From DASYTH01 sp035762905 (GTDB lineage Bacteria > Actinomycetota > Actinomycetes > Mycobacteriales > Pseudonocardiaceae), in the NCBI RefSeq assembly GCF_035762905.1, contig NZ_DASUCC010000032.1, positions 1 to 64,000 of the forward strand: a stretch of DNA of 64,000 bases, read 5' to 3'. Both the position numbers and the translations under genes were made by a program. The notes under the pieces were generated by a model. It saw only the letters and a program-made list of their open reading frames with translations. It was not told the DNA's origin and did not search any database. This document shows positions 48,069-57,004 of the stretch, one piece after another. Numbering within the stretch: position 1 is the stretch's first letter; each line of letters begins with the position of its first letter.

Positions 48069-49727
48069 TCAGGCGATCTCGACGAAGGAAAGGTCGAGTT
48101 CCCGCTTCGGGGTCATCCGAACGTTCTTCACCTTCGTGGAATGGCCCCACTGCGCCGAAGTGTTCCACAGCGGGATGGCCGGCATGTCCTTGGCGATCAT
48201 CTCTTCCGCTTCGTGGTACAGCTTGAACGCCTCTTCCTGGGACGTGGCCTTGTCGGCCTCGGCCAGCTTCGCGTCCACCGCCGGGTTGGTGTACAGGTTG
48301 TCGTTGGACGACGCACCCGTGCGGTACAGCGGGTTCAGGAAGTTCTCCACCAGCGGGTAGTCGGCCAGCCAGCCGGCCCGGTAGACCTGGGTCATCTCGT
48401 GGGCGTTGATCTTCCTGCGGATCTCACCGAAGGTCTGCACCGGCACGAACGTGCAGTCCAGGCCGAGGGTGTTCTTGATGTTGCCGCACGCGGCCTCGAT
48501 CCACTCCTTGTGCCCGCCGTCGGCGTTGCTGGTGATCTCCAGCGGACCCTGGAAACCGGACTTGGCGAACAGCTCCTTGGCCTTCGTCGGGTCGAACTTG
48601 CAGAACTCACCGCAGGCACCGTCGGTCCAGCCCGGCAGCTTGGGCACGCCGTAGCCGTTCACCGGCACGCGGTTGCCTTCGAAGATCACCTTGGTGATCT
48701 CGTCCCGGTTGATGGCCATCGAGATGGCCTTGCGGAAGTCGGCGTTGCCGTACTTCGGGTCGTACAGCGGGAAGGCCAGCACCTGGATGGACAGGATCTC
48801 GGAGTTGCCGGAGCGACCCTTCAGGTCTTCCTTCCACACGTTGCCGGCAAGGCCGGACGGCGGGATCGTGTCCAGGAAGTCCAGCTGGTTGCCCTTCACC
48901 TGCGCGTACGCGGCGTCCACGCTCTCCGGGTAGGCGAACTTCACCATCTTGATCTTCGGCTTGTCCTCGCCGGCGTACTCCTCGAACCGCTCGACCTTGA
49001 TCTCCTGCTTCGGCACCCGGGAAATGAACTTGAACGGCCCGTTGCCGATCGGCTTGGCCTCGAAGCCCGCCTTGTCACTGAAGAACAGGTCCGGCAGCGG
49101 CATGAAGGTGGTGTAGCCGACCTTGGTCGCGAAGATCGGGTGCGCCTCGGTGAACGTCACCTTGAAGGTCAGGTCGTCGACGACCTCGAGGCCGGACATC
49201 GTCTTGGCCGCGGGCTCGGGCGCCTGCTGCGGGCCGTCACCGTCCGGGTCCGCGGTGTTGACCTCCTCGAAGCCCTTGACCTGGGCGAAGAAGCTGGCAC
49301 CCTGCTGGCCGTTCGGCGAGTACGCGGTGTAGTTCCACGCATCGACGTAGTTCTTCGCCTTGACGTCGGTGCCGTCGTGGAACTTCCAGCCCGACTTGAG
49401 CTTGAAAGTGATCGACTTGCCGTCCTGCGCGGTCTCGATGTTCTCGGCGTGCGCGTTCTTCGGCTCCCCGCTGACCGGGTCGTACTTGACCAGGCCGGTG
49501 AACAGCGCGTCGATGACCTTGCTACCACCGGTTTCGGTGGTGTTACCCGGCACCAGCGGGTTCTCCGGATCGGTGCCGAAGACGGTGATCTCCGTGCTGT
49601 CGTTCTTAGCCTGCTGGTCGCTGTTGTTGCCGCCGCCGCTGTCGTCGCCACTGGTGCCGCAACCGGACAGCACGAGGGCGAGGGTGAGCGGACCAGCCGC
49701 CCTCGCTAACCAGCGTGACCTACGCAT
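48069..49727 (-). CDS. Peptide ABC importer substrate-binding lipoprotein (OppA/DppA-like)
   Basis: 552 residues from the ATG at 49727, which has GGGAGGAG four bases upstream. Lipoprotein signal RRSRWLARAAGPLTLALVLSGC with the lipobox cysteine at residue 23, then a Gly/Ser/Asp linker. SBP family 5 features include LFTGLVKYDPVSGEP, FKLKSGWKFHDGTDVKAKNYV and FRKAISMAINRDEI. It captures oligopeptides or similar solutes outside the membrane for the permease encoded downstream. It is first in the five-gene operon, behind a 176-base leader region. Confidence 0.94.
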   Translation of the reverse strand: MRRSRWLARAAGPLTLALVLSGCGTSGDDSGGGNNSDQQAKNDSTEITVFGTDPENPLVPGNTTETGGSKVIDALFTGLVKYDPVSGEPKNAHAENIETAQDGKSITFKLKSGWKFHDGTDVKAKNYVDAWNYTAYSPNGQQGASFFAQVKGFEEVNTADPDGDGPQQAPEPAAKTMSGLEVVDDLTFKVTFTEAHPIFATKVGYTTFMPLPDLFFSDKAGFEAKPIGNGPFKFISRVPKQEIKVERFEEYAGEDKPKIKMVKFAYPESVDAAYAQVKGNQLDFLDTIPPSGLAGNVWKEDLKGRSGNSEILSIQVLAFPLYDPKYGNADFRKAISMAINRDEITKVIFEGNRVPVNGYGVPKLPGWTDGACGEFCKFDPTKAKELFAKSGFQGPLEITSNADGGHKEWIEAACGNIKNTLGLDCTFVPVQTFGEIRRKINAHEMTQVYRAGWLADYPLVENFLNPLYRTGASSNDNLYTNPAVDAKLAEADKATSQEEAFKLYHEAEEMIAKDMPAIPLWNTSAQWGHSTKVKNVRMTPKRELDLSFVEIA

Positions 49728-49887
49728 TGGACTCCTCCCAAAGCTATGCACGATGCCGGGCGAGTGTGCCCGGAATGTGAGAGGAAGCTAAGCGCCTGAT
49801 GAGTCGAACTCAGCAGCCTTGACATCACAAAGCCGTCACGATTGCACTTAATTGGTCCATCCGGGGGATATCGAGCTAGGTAATCAT

Positions 49888-49903
49888 GGGGTACGCATAC
49901 CCC
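49888..49903. terminator. Short hairpin after ppx
   Basis: Inverted repeat GGGGTA-CGCA-TACCCC directly adjoining the ppx stop codon. It may mark the 3' end of ppx, or be an operator in the leader of the peptide importer operon. Confidence 0.4.
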
Positions 49904-50857
49904 CTAGACCAGCGACAACGCGATGCCGTCTAGAATGTCGTGCTCGCTGACCAGTAGTTGAGTGATATCGGCGCGCGCCCGCAGCTCCTCGGCCAACACC
50001 TGGGTGATCAACGCGCCGCCGCCGATCACGTCCACCCGGCCCGGATGGATGACCGGGTTGGCGGCCCGCTCGTCGTGGCTCTGCGCCAGCAGCCCCTGCG
50101 CGGTGCGGGCGATCTCGTCGGTGGACAGCCGGGACAGATGCGTGCGATCGGCGTCGTACTCGGCCAGTCCGAGCGCGACCGCGGACAGCGTGGTGATCGT
50201 GCCGGCCACGCCGACCCAGGTTCGCGCGTCGCCGACGGGCACCGCGGTGAACGCCTCGGCGAGGATCCGCGCGGTCAGCTCGCGGCCGGCGGCGATCTCC
50301 TCGGCGGTCGGCGGGTCGCCACGCAGGCAGCGCTCGGTGATCCGGACGCAGCCGATATCCACCGACCGCGCGGCCTTGATCGCGGCCTGGGTGCCGTCCC
50401 AGGTGCCCAACACCAGCTCGGTCGAGCCGCCGCCGACATCGGCGACCAGGAACGGCCCGTCGTCCGGCTCGAGGTCGCCGACCGCGCCGGTGAACGACAG
50501 CCGGGCCTCCTCGTCGCCGGTGATCACCTCGGCCCGCACCCCGAGCACGTTCTCGGTCATGGCGAAGAACTCGTCCCGGTTGCTCGCGTCCCGGGTGGCG
50601 CTGGTGGCCACCATGCGCACCCGCTGTGCCCCCTTGCGGCGCGCGATGAGGGCGTAGTCGGCCAGGGCGTCCCTGGTGCGCATCAGCGCCGCGACGGCCA
50701 GCCGGCCGGTGGCGTCCACCCCCTCGCCCAGCCGCACGATCCGCATCTCCCGGTGCACGTCGCGCAGCCAGCAGGAGCCGTCGTCGCGGCGGGTCAGGTC
50801 CGCGACGAGCAGCCGGATGGAGTTGGTCCCACAGTCGATCGCCGCAACCCGTGCCAT
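49904..50857 (-). CDS. ppx: Exopolyphosphatase / guanosine pentaphosphatase (Ppx/GppA family)
   Basis: 317 residues from MARVAAIDCGTNS. ASKHA phosphate loops are AIDCGTNSIRLLVAD at the N-terminus and LVADVGGGSTELVLG near residue 135; MRIVRLGEGVDATGRL and GDEEARLSFTGAVGDL are conserved. It is the short (one-module) actinobacterial type that hydrolyses polyphosphate or (p)ppGpp-like substrates. Gene order around it (LTG, DUF501, FtsB-like, eno, mazG, mfd) resembles the Mycobacterium ppx2 region. A longer frame upstream is within the transglycosylase gene and is rejected. Confidence 0.93.
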   Translation of the reverse strand: MARVAAIDCGTNSIRLLVADLTRRDDGSCWLRDVHREMRIVRLGEGVDATGRLAVAALMRTRDALADYALIARRKGAQRVRMVATSATRDASNRDEFFAMTENVLGVRAEVITGDEEARLSFTGAVGDLEPDDGPFLVADVGGGSTELVLGTWDGTQAAIKAARSVDIGCVRITERCLRGDPPTAEEIAAGRELTARILAEAFTAVPVGDARTWVGVAGTITTLSAVALGLAEYDADRTHLSRLSTDEIARTAQGLLAQSHDERAANPVIHPGRVDVIGGGALITQVLAEELRARADITQLLVSEHDILDGIALSLV

Positions 50858-50886
50858 GGGTCGCAGCCTAGTGGCGCGGTGATCGG

Positions 50887-52176
50887 TTACGCGCCGACCG
50901 CGGTGGTGGTCTCCACGAAGGACGTGCTGGAGGAGGTGTCGGCGGTCGAGGTCTCCTGACCGGTCGAGGTGCCGCCGCCCGGCGGCTCGGAGCTGCCGCC
51001 ACCGCCGGGCGGAGTCGAGGAGTCGGTGTTCGGCGGCACCGTGCTGGTGCTGGGCGGAGTGGACGGCGTCGACGGCGCCTGCGTCACGGTCTGGCAGCCC
51101 GGCGGAGGCGGCGTCGGGGTGGTGGTGCCCGGGGCGCTGGTCGTCGGGGACGAGGTCGGCGTGCTCGGGCAGGTCGGCGTCGTCGTGGTGGTGGACGAAC
51201 TGGTCGTCGTGGTGGTGGTCGTCGTGGTGGTCGTGGTGCCGGAGTCGACCGGGTCCGTCGAGCCGCCGCCACCGCCGCCACCGCCGGCCGGCAGGTCGTC
51301 GATCTGCTGGAAGTCCTGCAGCGGCGGCACCGGCGTGCTGGGCAGCGGGGTGACGCCCTTGGCGTAGGCCTCGGCCCAGACCAGCACCGTGCGCACGTAG
51401 CTGTCGGAGTGGTTGTAGCGGAACACCGCGGTAGCGCGCTGCTGCGGGTTGGCCATGTCCATCCCGCCCGAGCACAGGTACTTCCCGGCGGCCAGCGCGG
51501 AGTCGTAGACGTTGTGCGGGCTGCTCACCCGGTCGCCGTTGCCGTCCGAGGCGTAGCCGCGCCAGGTGGACGGGATGAACTGCATCGGCCCGACCGCGCG
51601 GTCCCACCGGTTGTCACCGTCCAGGATGCCGCCGTCGGTGTCGGAGATGGCCGCGAAGCCGCCGCCGTTGAGCACCGGGCCGAGAATCGCGCGCACGGTG
51701 TCGCCGTTGGCGAAGACCTGCCCGCCGCGCGCGTGGTTGGTCTCGATCCGGCCGATGCTGGCCAGCAAGGACCAGTGCATGTGGCAGTTGGGCATGGTCT
51801 GGTTCAGCGTGTCCGATGCCCGCTGGTAGGCCTGCAGCATCACGCCCGGGATGCCGAGCGGACCGCTGGGCACGTCGAGCGTCTCCTGGGAGAGTAGATC
51901 CGGGTTGCCGGCGTCGGCCAGCAGGTCGGCGCCGATCTGGTCGTCCTCGCCCAACTCGCCGTCCGCGCCGACCGAGTCCGGGTCGGTCAGGCCCATGAGC
52001 CCCCGGCCGACGTCCGCTAAGGCGCTCAGATCGCCACCGGTCACCGTGGCCGGCTCACCTGCGGCGACCGCCGGGATGAGCAGCATGCCGGCCGCGACCG
52101 CAGCCACCTTGCGGCGTCTGCGGCGCATACGCTGGCTCGCCCGCGTTGCCCGTATGTCCCTCTTCGCCGCACCCAC
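50887..52176 (-). CDS. Exported lytic transglycosylase with Thr/Ser/Pro-rich tail
   Basis: 429 residues, GTG start. Basic N-terminus then a signal helix (KVAAVAAGMLLIPAVAAG). The MltB-type (SLT_2) domain spans about residues 105-270: LLASIGRIETNHARGG holds the catalytic glutamate, followed by DTDGGILDGDNRWDRAVG, MQFIPSTW and ALAAGKYLCSGGMD. After residue 295 a Gly run, a long Thr run and Pro/Ser/Thr repeats form an unstructured, probably wall-spanning or glycosylated tail. It cleaves peptidoglycan. A paralogue lies 4 kb away at 55215-56012. Confidence 0.9.
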   Translation of the reverse strand: MGAAKRDIRATRASQRMRRRRRKVAAVAAGMLLIPAVAAGEPATVTGGDLSALADVGRGLMGLTDPDSVGADGELGEDDQIGADLLADAGNPDLLSQETLDVPSGPLGIPGVMLQAYQRASDTLNQTMPNCHMHWSLLASIGRIETNHARGGQVFANGDTVRAILGPVLNGGGFAAISDTDGGILDGDNRWDRAVGPMQFIPSTWRGYASDGNGDRVSSPHNVYDSALAAGKYLCSGGMDMANPQQRATAVFRYNHSDSYVRTVLVWAEAYAKGVTPLPSTPVPPLQDFQQIDDLPAGGGGGGGGSTDPVDSGTTTTTTTTTTTTSSSTTTTTPTCPSTPTSSPTTSAPGTTTPTPPPPGCQTVTQAPSTPSTPPSTSTVPPNTDSSTPPGGGGSSEPPGGGTSTGQETSTADTSSSTSFVETTTAVGA

Positions 52177-52295
52177 CTGAATCCGCCTGTCCCTCGGTTT
52201 CGTGGTCCGTCGCAGTCCGTCCTCCAGACTGCCTCATTGGTCGCCGTAGGTCACCATTTCATGACCGACGCTCACCAAAAAGGGCCACTAGTCGG

Positions 52296-52811
52296 TCATC
52301 CTTGCCCTTTCGGACGACCGCTGTCGTCCGATTGGCCGGTCGAGCACGGTCCCGATGGCCATTCGTCGCTCAGCATCGCCAGGGTTTGGTCGCCGATCGG
52401 ATTCACCCCCGGGCCGGCGGCCAGCGCGTGCGCCACGTGCACATGCAGGCACTTCACCCGGCCGGGCATTCCGCCCGCGCTGACCTCGGTGCCGAGCGGC
52501 TCGATCGCGTCCCGCTCGGCCAGGTAGGCCCGGTGCGCGGCGAGGTAGCCGGCCGCCAGCTCCGGGTCGGTGGCCAGCCGCTCGGTCATCTCCCGCATCA
52601 CGCCGCCCGCCTCGAGCCGGCTGACCAGTGCGGTCAGCCGGGGACAGGTGAGGTAGTACAGCGTGGGGAACGGGGTTCCGTCGGCCAGCCGCGGGTTGGT
52701 CTGGACGACCGACGGATGTCCGCTCGGGCACCGGTGCGCCACCGCGCGCAGTGCCCTCGGCTCCCGGCCGAGCTGTTCGGCCACGATCCTGCGGTCCGCA
52801 TCGGTGATCAC
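52296..52811 (-). CDS. DUF501 domain-containing protein
   Basis: 171 residues, GTG start overlapping the FtsB-like stop (GTGA). DUF501 landmarks are VAEQLGREPRALRAVAHRCPSGHPSVVQT and FPTLYYLTCPRLTALVSRLE, with later CLHVHVAHALAAG; the cysteines and histidines suggest a metal site. In many actinobacteria it lies between an FtsB-like gene and ppx, as here. No established function known to me. Confidence 0.92.
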   Translation of the reverse strand: MITDADRRIVAEQLGREPRALRAVAHRCPSGHPSVVQTNPRLADGTPFPTLYYLTCPRLTALVSRLEAGGVMREMTERLATDPELAAGYLAAHRAYLAERDAIEPLGTEVSAGGMPGRVKCLHVHVAHALAAGPGVNPIGDQTLAMLSDEWPSGPCSTGQSDDSGRPKGQG

Positions 52812-53359
52812 CGCGCGCTACCCGCCACCGCTTCCCAGAGCGTCTCGTACCAGGGCTGCTCCTGCGGCGCAGGCGGCGGCGTCCCGGCCGGTCGCTCGTC
52901 GTGGTCGCCGGGCAGTTCGACGACGTAGGGCGTCTCGCCCGGTCGCACGTAGCGCAGCCGGCGCCGGGCCTCGGCCTCGACCTGCGCCGGGTCGCCCAGC
53001 TGGGCCTTGCGCGCTTCGAGCTGCTCCACCTGGGCGCGCAGCTCGGCCTCGCGCTGCTCCTGGACCGTGACGTCGGCGCGCTGCGCCAGATAGGTGCGCA
53101 GCGGCACGGCCACGCTCAGGGCCAGCGCGCACACCACGATGGCTAACATCGCCGCCCGTCGGGTCGTGGACAGCCCGAGCATGGCGGCCGCGTGCCGGCG
53201 CACCTTCTTCGGCACCGCCCGCTGCGAGCGCCGGGCTCTGCGGGGAATGCGACCGGCCCGCCGGCTGCGGACCGTCTCCGGCCGGGTCGTCCTGGCCGAG
53301 CCGGTCCGCCGCCGGTCGCCCCGGTTCCGGTCGGCCCGCTCGCCCCGGTCGGCCGCCAT
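52808..53359 (-). CDS. FtsB/DivIC-like septum formation initiator family protein
   Basis: 183 residues from MAADRGERADRN at 53359 (GGAGGG nine bases upstream). A very basic cytoplasmic region of about 65 residues, one membrane helix (AAMLAIVVCALALSVAVPL), then an extracellular coiled coil (VQEQREAELRAQVEQLEARKAQLGD) and the motif ARRRLRYVRPGETPYVV. This is the actinobacterial FtsB layout; FtsB joins FtsL and FtsQ in the divisome. It is five bases from the eno stop on the same strand. Confidence 0.9.
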   Translation of the reverse strand: MAADRGERADRNRGDRRRTGSARTTRPETVRSRRAGRIPRRARRSQRAVPKKVRRHAAAMLGLSTTRRAAMLAIVVCALALSVAVPLRTYLAQRADVTVQEQREAELRAQVEQLEARKAQLGDPAQVEAEARRRLRYVRPGETPYVVELPGDHDERPAGTPPPAPQEQPWYETLWEAVAGSAR

Positions 53360-53364
53360 GCCGC

Positions 53365-54651
53365 TCAGCCCTCCGGAGTGAACCGCGGGAACGCGAGGTC
53401 CCCGGCGTAACGGGCCGCGTCGCCGAGCGTCTCCTCGATCCGCAGCAGCTGGTTGTACTTGGCCACCCGGTCGGTGCGGGCCGGGGCGCCGGCCTTGATC
53501 TGGCCGACCCCGGTGCCCACCGCAAGGTCGGCGATCGTGGTGTCCTCGGTCTCGCCGGACCGGTGGCTCATCATGCAGCGGTAGCCGTAGGAGGTGGCCA
53601 GCGCGACCGCGTCCAGGGTCTCGGACAGCGTGCCGATCTGGTTGACCTTGACCAGCAGCGCGTTGGCCGCCCGCCGGTCGATGCCTTCCTCCAGCCGGTC
53701 CGGGTTGGTGACGAACAGGTCGTCGCCGACCAGCTGGACCCGCTCGCCGATCTGGTCGGTCAGGCTCACCCAGCCGTCCCAGTCGTCCTCGGCGAGCGGA
53801 TCCTCGATCGACACCAGCGGATAGTCCTTGATCAGCTGGGTGTAGTAGTCGTTGAGCCATTCCGAGCTGCGCCGCTCGCCCTCGAAGGTGTAGACGCCGT
53901 CGCCGAAGAACTCGGTGGCCGCCACGTCAAGGGCCAGCACGATGTCCCGGCCGAGCACGTAGCCGGCCTGCTCGATGGCGGTCACGATCAGGTCGAGCGC
54001 GTCCCGGTTGCTCGACAGGTTCGGTGCGAAGCCGCCCTCGTCGCCGAGGCCGGTGGCCAGCTTGCGGCTCTTGAGCACCGCCTTGAGCGAGTGATAGGTC
54101 TCCGCGCCCCAGCGCAGCGCCTGCCGGAACGACTCGGCGCCGATCGGCGCGATCATGAACTCCTGGACGTCGACGTCGGTGTCGGCGTGCGCGCCGCCGT
54201 TGAGGATGTTGAGCATCGGCACCGGCAGCACGTGCGCGTTGGGCCCGCCGATGTAGCGGAACAGCTCGAGGCCGCTGGATTCGGCGGCCGCCTTGGCCAC
54301 GGCCAGCGACACGCCGAGGATGGCGTTGGCGCCGAGCCGGGACTTGTCCGGCGTGCCGTCCAGGTCGACCAGCTTCTGGTCGACGATCCGCTGGTCAACC
54401 GCGTCGACGCCGGTGAGCTCGGGCCCGATCTCGTCCAGCACGGCGGTGACCGCCTTCTCCACGCCCTTGCCGAGGTACCGGCTCGGGTCGCCGTCACGCA
54501 GCTCCACCGCCTCGTGCTCGCCGGTGGACGCGCCGGAGGGGACCGCCGCCCGGGCCAGGGTCCCGTCGTCGAGGGCCACCTCGACCTCGACCGTGGGGTT
54601 GCCGCGAGAGTCCAGAATCTCGCGCGCACCGACCTGCTCGATGACCGCCAC
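53365..54651 (-). CDS. eno: Enolase (phosphopyruvate hydratase)
   Basis: 428 residues from a GTG with GAGGAG six bases upstream, giving the family's usual N-terminus (VIEQVGAREILDSRGNPT). Catalytic and metal regions are visible: SGASTGEHEAVELRDG, LALDVAATEFF, SIEDPLAEDDWDGW, LLVKVNQIGTLSET and MSHRSGETEDTTIADLAVG. It interconverts 2-phosphoglycerate and phosphoenolpyruvate in glycolysis. The longer open frame upstream has no family similarity. Confidence 0.98.
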   Translation of the reverse strand: MAVIEQVGAREILDSRGNPTVEVEVALDDGTLARAAVPSGASTGEHEAVELRDGDPSRYLGKGVEKAVTAVLDEIGPELTGVDAVDQRIVDQKLVDLDGTPDKSRLGANAILGVSLAVAKAAAESSGLELFRYIGGPNAHVLPVPMLNILNGGAHADTDVDVQEFMIAPIGAESFRQALRWGAETYHSLKAVLKSRKLATGLGDEGGFAPNLSSNRDALDLIVTAIEQAGYVLGRDIVLALDVAATEFFGDGVYTFEGERRSSEWLNDYYTQLIKDYPLVSIEDPLAEDDWDGWVSLTDQIGERVQLVGDDLFVTNPDRLEEGIDRRAANALLVKVNQIGTLSETLDAVALATSYGYRCMMSHRSGETEDTTIADLAVGTGVGQIKAGAPARTDRVAKYNQLLRIEETLGDAARYAGDLAFPRFTPEG

Positions 54652-54808
54652 CAGCTGCTCCTCAACCGCTTCGACCAGACACAACGCCCCGAGCCTAACC
54701 GGGGGCCGGTATCCCCCGGTGGAGGCACGCGCAGAGGGATTGGGAACGGAGCGTGAACGTCCTTGCGACTCCCCGGAACAGCCCCGACGGGGTAGCGTTG
54801 ATCGGACC

Positions 54809-55195
54809 ATGACCGAGGACGGGACAAGCACGTTCGAGGCGTTCCGCAAGGCCGAGTCGCTGGTCGCGCAACGCCGGCCGCTCGACGCCCTCGCGGCGCT
54901 CGCTCCCGTGCTCGACGCGGAGCCGGACAAGCCGAGCGTGCATCTACTCGCCGGCCGGGCCTACCTCGGCTCCGCCCAGCTGCGGCGGGCCGAGCAGGCG
55001 TTCCTCCGGGTGATCGAACTGGACCCGACCGATCATTACGCCCGGTTCGCGCTCGGCCGGACGCTGCAACGGCTCGGCCGCTACCAGGAGGCGCAGACGC
55101 AGCTGCGGATCGCGGCGGCGATGCACCCGGTGCCGGAGTACCAGGAGGCCCTCGGCGAGGTGAGCGCGCGCATCGCGGTCGACCGGGACCGCTGA
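54809..55195 (+). CDS. Tetratricopeptide-repeat protein
   Basis: 128 residues from the ATG at 54809. About three TPR units: PLDALAALAPVLDAEPDKPS, LRRAEQAFLRVIELDPTDHYA, and LGRYQEAQTQLRIAAAMHP. A small cytoplasmic scaffold of unknown partner. It is divergent from eno (157-base spacer) and converges on the second transglycosylase with 19 bases between stops, so it stands apart from the operons on both sides. Confidence 0.85.
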   Translation: MTEDGTSTFEAFRKAESLVAQRRPLDALAALAPVLDAEPDKPSVHLLAGRAYLGSAQLRRAEQAFLRVIELDPTDHYARFALGRTLQRLGRYQEAQTQLRIAAAMHPVPEYQEALGEVSARIAVDRDR

Positions 55196-55214
55196 GCGGG
55201 CACCGGGTTCGCGG

Positions 55215-56012
55215 TCAGGCCGTGGCGGCGCGGGCGTAGGCGTCGGCGGCGCTGAACACGGTGCGGCCGTAGGCATTGGACCGGTTGTAGGTGAGCACGG
55301 CGCGCCACCAGCCGTTCGGGCTGCCCAGGTCGCCGCCGGAGGCGCACAGGTAGCGGGCGGCCGACAGCGCCGCGTCGTCGACGTTCTGCGGGTCCGGGGT
55401 GGCGCCGTCGCCGTTGGCCCGGGCGGACCAGCGGGACCAGGTGACCGGAAGGAACTGCATGGCGCCGACGGCACGGTCCCACTGCACGTCGCCGTCGAGC
55501 CGGCCGCCGTCGGTGTCCCGGATCGCGCGGACGCCGGGGGAACCGTCCAGCGGGATCCCGATGACCGGTGGGGACAGCCGGCCGTCCGGGCCGATCACCG
55601 CGCCGCGGAACCGGCCGTGGCTGGACTCGGTCCGGCCGATGGCGGCGAGGGTGGCCCAGGTCAGCCGGCAGTCCGGGGTGCGGATCAGGGTCTCGGTCTC
55701 GGCGGCGACGTAGGCCCGCAGCATCCGCTCGGGGATGTCCGTCTTGTCCGCGACCCGGCCCATCCAGCCGGTGTCGGCGGAGCCGGGGACGGCCTGGTGC
55801 GGCACCACGGTGCCGGGCCGCACGTCCAGTTCGGGGACGTCGAAGCCCGGCGGCGCCGCCCGGCGGGGCGGCGGTTCGCCGGACGAGCCCAGCCAGGCGA
55901 ACACCCCGGTCACCCCGGCGAGCAGGGCGAGGACCAGCAGAATCGGGGTCGCGAAACGGGGCGGACGCCGTCGGCGGATCGGTGGGTCCGGACGAGGAGT
56001 AGGGACGGCCAC
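55215..56012 (-). CDS. Exported lytic transglycosylase (LpqU-like)
   Basis: 265 residues, GTG start. Basic N-terminus and one membrane or signal helix (ATPILLVLALLAGVTGVFAWL), a linker, then an MltB-type domain: TLAAIGRTESSHGRFRG with the catalytic glutamate, DTDGGRLDGDVQWDRAVGAM, QFLPVTWSRW and ALSAARYLCASGGDLG. It is shorter than the paralogue at 50887-52176 and lacks the Thr-rich tail. A similar gene (lpqU) lies by eno and mazG in mycobacteria. It starts 41 bases after the mazG stop. Confidence 0.9.
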   Translation of the reverse strand: MAVPTPRPDPPIRRRRPPRFATPILLVLALLAGVTGVFAWLGSSGEPPPRRAAPPGFDVPELDVRPGTVVPHQAVPGSADTGWMGRVADKTDIPERMLRAYVAAETETLIRTPDCRLTWATLAAIGRTESSHGRFRGAVIGPDGRLSPPVIGIPLDGSPGVRAIRDTDGGRLDGDVQWDRAVGAMQFLPVTWSRWSARANGDGATPDPQNVDDAALSAARYLCASGGDLGSPNGWWRAVLTYNRSNAYGRTVFSAADAYARAATA

Positions 56013-56053
56013 GGATCCAGGTTACGGAACGGCGGCGCGGGCCGACCGGGGAA

Positions 56054-57004
56054 CTACCGAGCCGGCCAGAACCGGCGCCAGGTCTCGTGGTCCATGGGGC
56101 CGGGGGGGATCCCGGCCGCCCGGGCCGCGCGTTCGGCGGCGCGGACGTCGGCGGCGAACCGGCGGGCCACCGCGCGCAGCTCGCCCTCCGGGTCGGTGCC
56201 GGCGAGCTTGATCAGGGCGGCCAGCGCGAACAGCCGGGAGCCGGGGTCGGTGTGCGCCGGCAGCAGGTCCCCGGGCAGACCGGCGCGGGCGGTGCGGGCG
56301 GCGAGCTTGGCGGCGAGGGCGAGCGCCGGCTGACCCATCGCCACACCGTCCACACTGGACTCGCGGCGCTTCTCGGTGCTCTTCAGCTCCTCCCAGCGCT
56401 GCTGCTGGGTCTGCGCGTCCCGCACCGCCGGGTCGCCACCGGCGAACACGTGCGGGTGGCGGGAAACCAGCTTGGCGATCAGCTCCGCGGCGACGTCGTC
56501 GATAGTGAACGGGTCGTCCTGGTCCTCGGCCGCGATCCGGGCGTGGAACAGCACCTGGAGCAGCACGTCGCCCAGCTCCTCGCGCAGCGCCGGCCGGTCC
56601 CCCTCCTCGATCGCCTCCAGCAGCTCGAAGCACTCCTCGACCAGGTACTGGCGCAGCGACTCGTGGGTCTGCTCGGCGTCCCACGGGCACCCGTCCGGCG
56701 AGCGCAGCCGGTCCATCACGGCCACCGCGGCCGGCAGCACGCGGCCCGGCACCGCAGCGATCACCGTGGCGCCGGACTCGAACAGGGCCACCGCGGCCGG
56801 GTCGGACAGTGCGGCGGCGAACAGCACCACGGGCGCCGCGGCCAGCAGCTCGCCGGCCGGGGGCGCCGGATCGGCCGGCACGTCGACCCCGGGCGTGCGG
56901 TACACCGCCCGGGCCGACCGGATCGCCGGGAGCGCCGCCACCGGCAACACCGCGCCGTGCGCGGGATCCACCAGAACCACCGCCGACTCAGCGGCACCGG
57001 TCAT
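56054..57004 (-). CDS. mazG: Nucleoside triphosphate pyrophosphohydrolase MazG
   Basis: 316 residues from MTGAAESAV, whose ATG overlaps the stop of the SurA-like gene (ATGA). An N-terminal extension of about 110 residues precedes the MazG domain: RLRSPDGCPWDAEQTHESL, VEECFELLEAIEEGD and LREELGDVLLQVLFHARIA (the EExxE and ExxD metal ligands). Only one full MazG domain is clear, with a divergent C-terminal part, as in mycobacteria. It removes non-canonical NTPs. The long N-terminus is usual in actinobacteria. Confidence 0.95.
   Translation of the reverse strand: MTGAAESAVVLVDPAHGAVLPVAALPAIRSARAVYRTPGVDVPADPAPPAGELLAAAPVVLFAAALSDPAAVALFESGATVIAAVPGRVLPAAVAVMDRLRSPDGCPWDAEQTHESLRQYLVEECFELLEAIEEGDRPALREELGDVLLQVLFHARIAAEDQDDPFTIDDVAAELIAKLVSRHPHVFAGGDPAVRDAQTQQQRWEELKSTEKRRESSVDGVAMGQPALALAAKLAARTARAGLPGDLLPAHTDPGSRLFALAALIKLAGTDPEGELRAVARRFAADVRAAERAARAAGIPPGPMDHETWRRFWPAR

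Noticed and set aside
50969..51300. Dense GT/AC repeats suggesting a tandem array
   Set aside because: They encode the Thr/Ser/Pro tail of the transglycosylase; no spacers, so not a CRISPR array, and no further structure.
52177..52295. Possible c-di-AMP riboswitch before the tailed transglycosylase
   Set aside because: Such riboswitches often precede wall-hydrolase genes, but I could not find the conserved core elements in this short leader.
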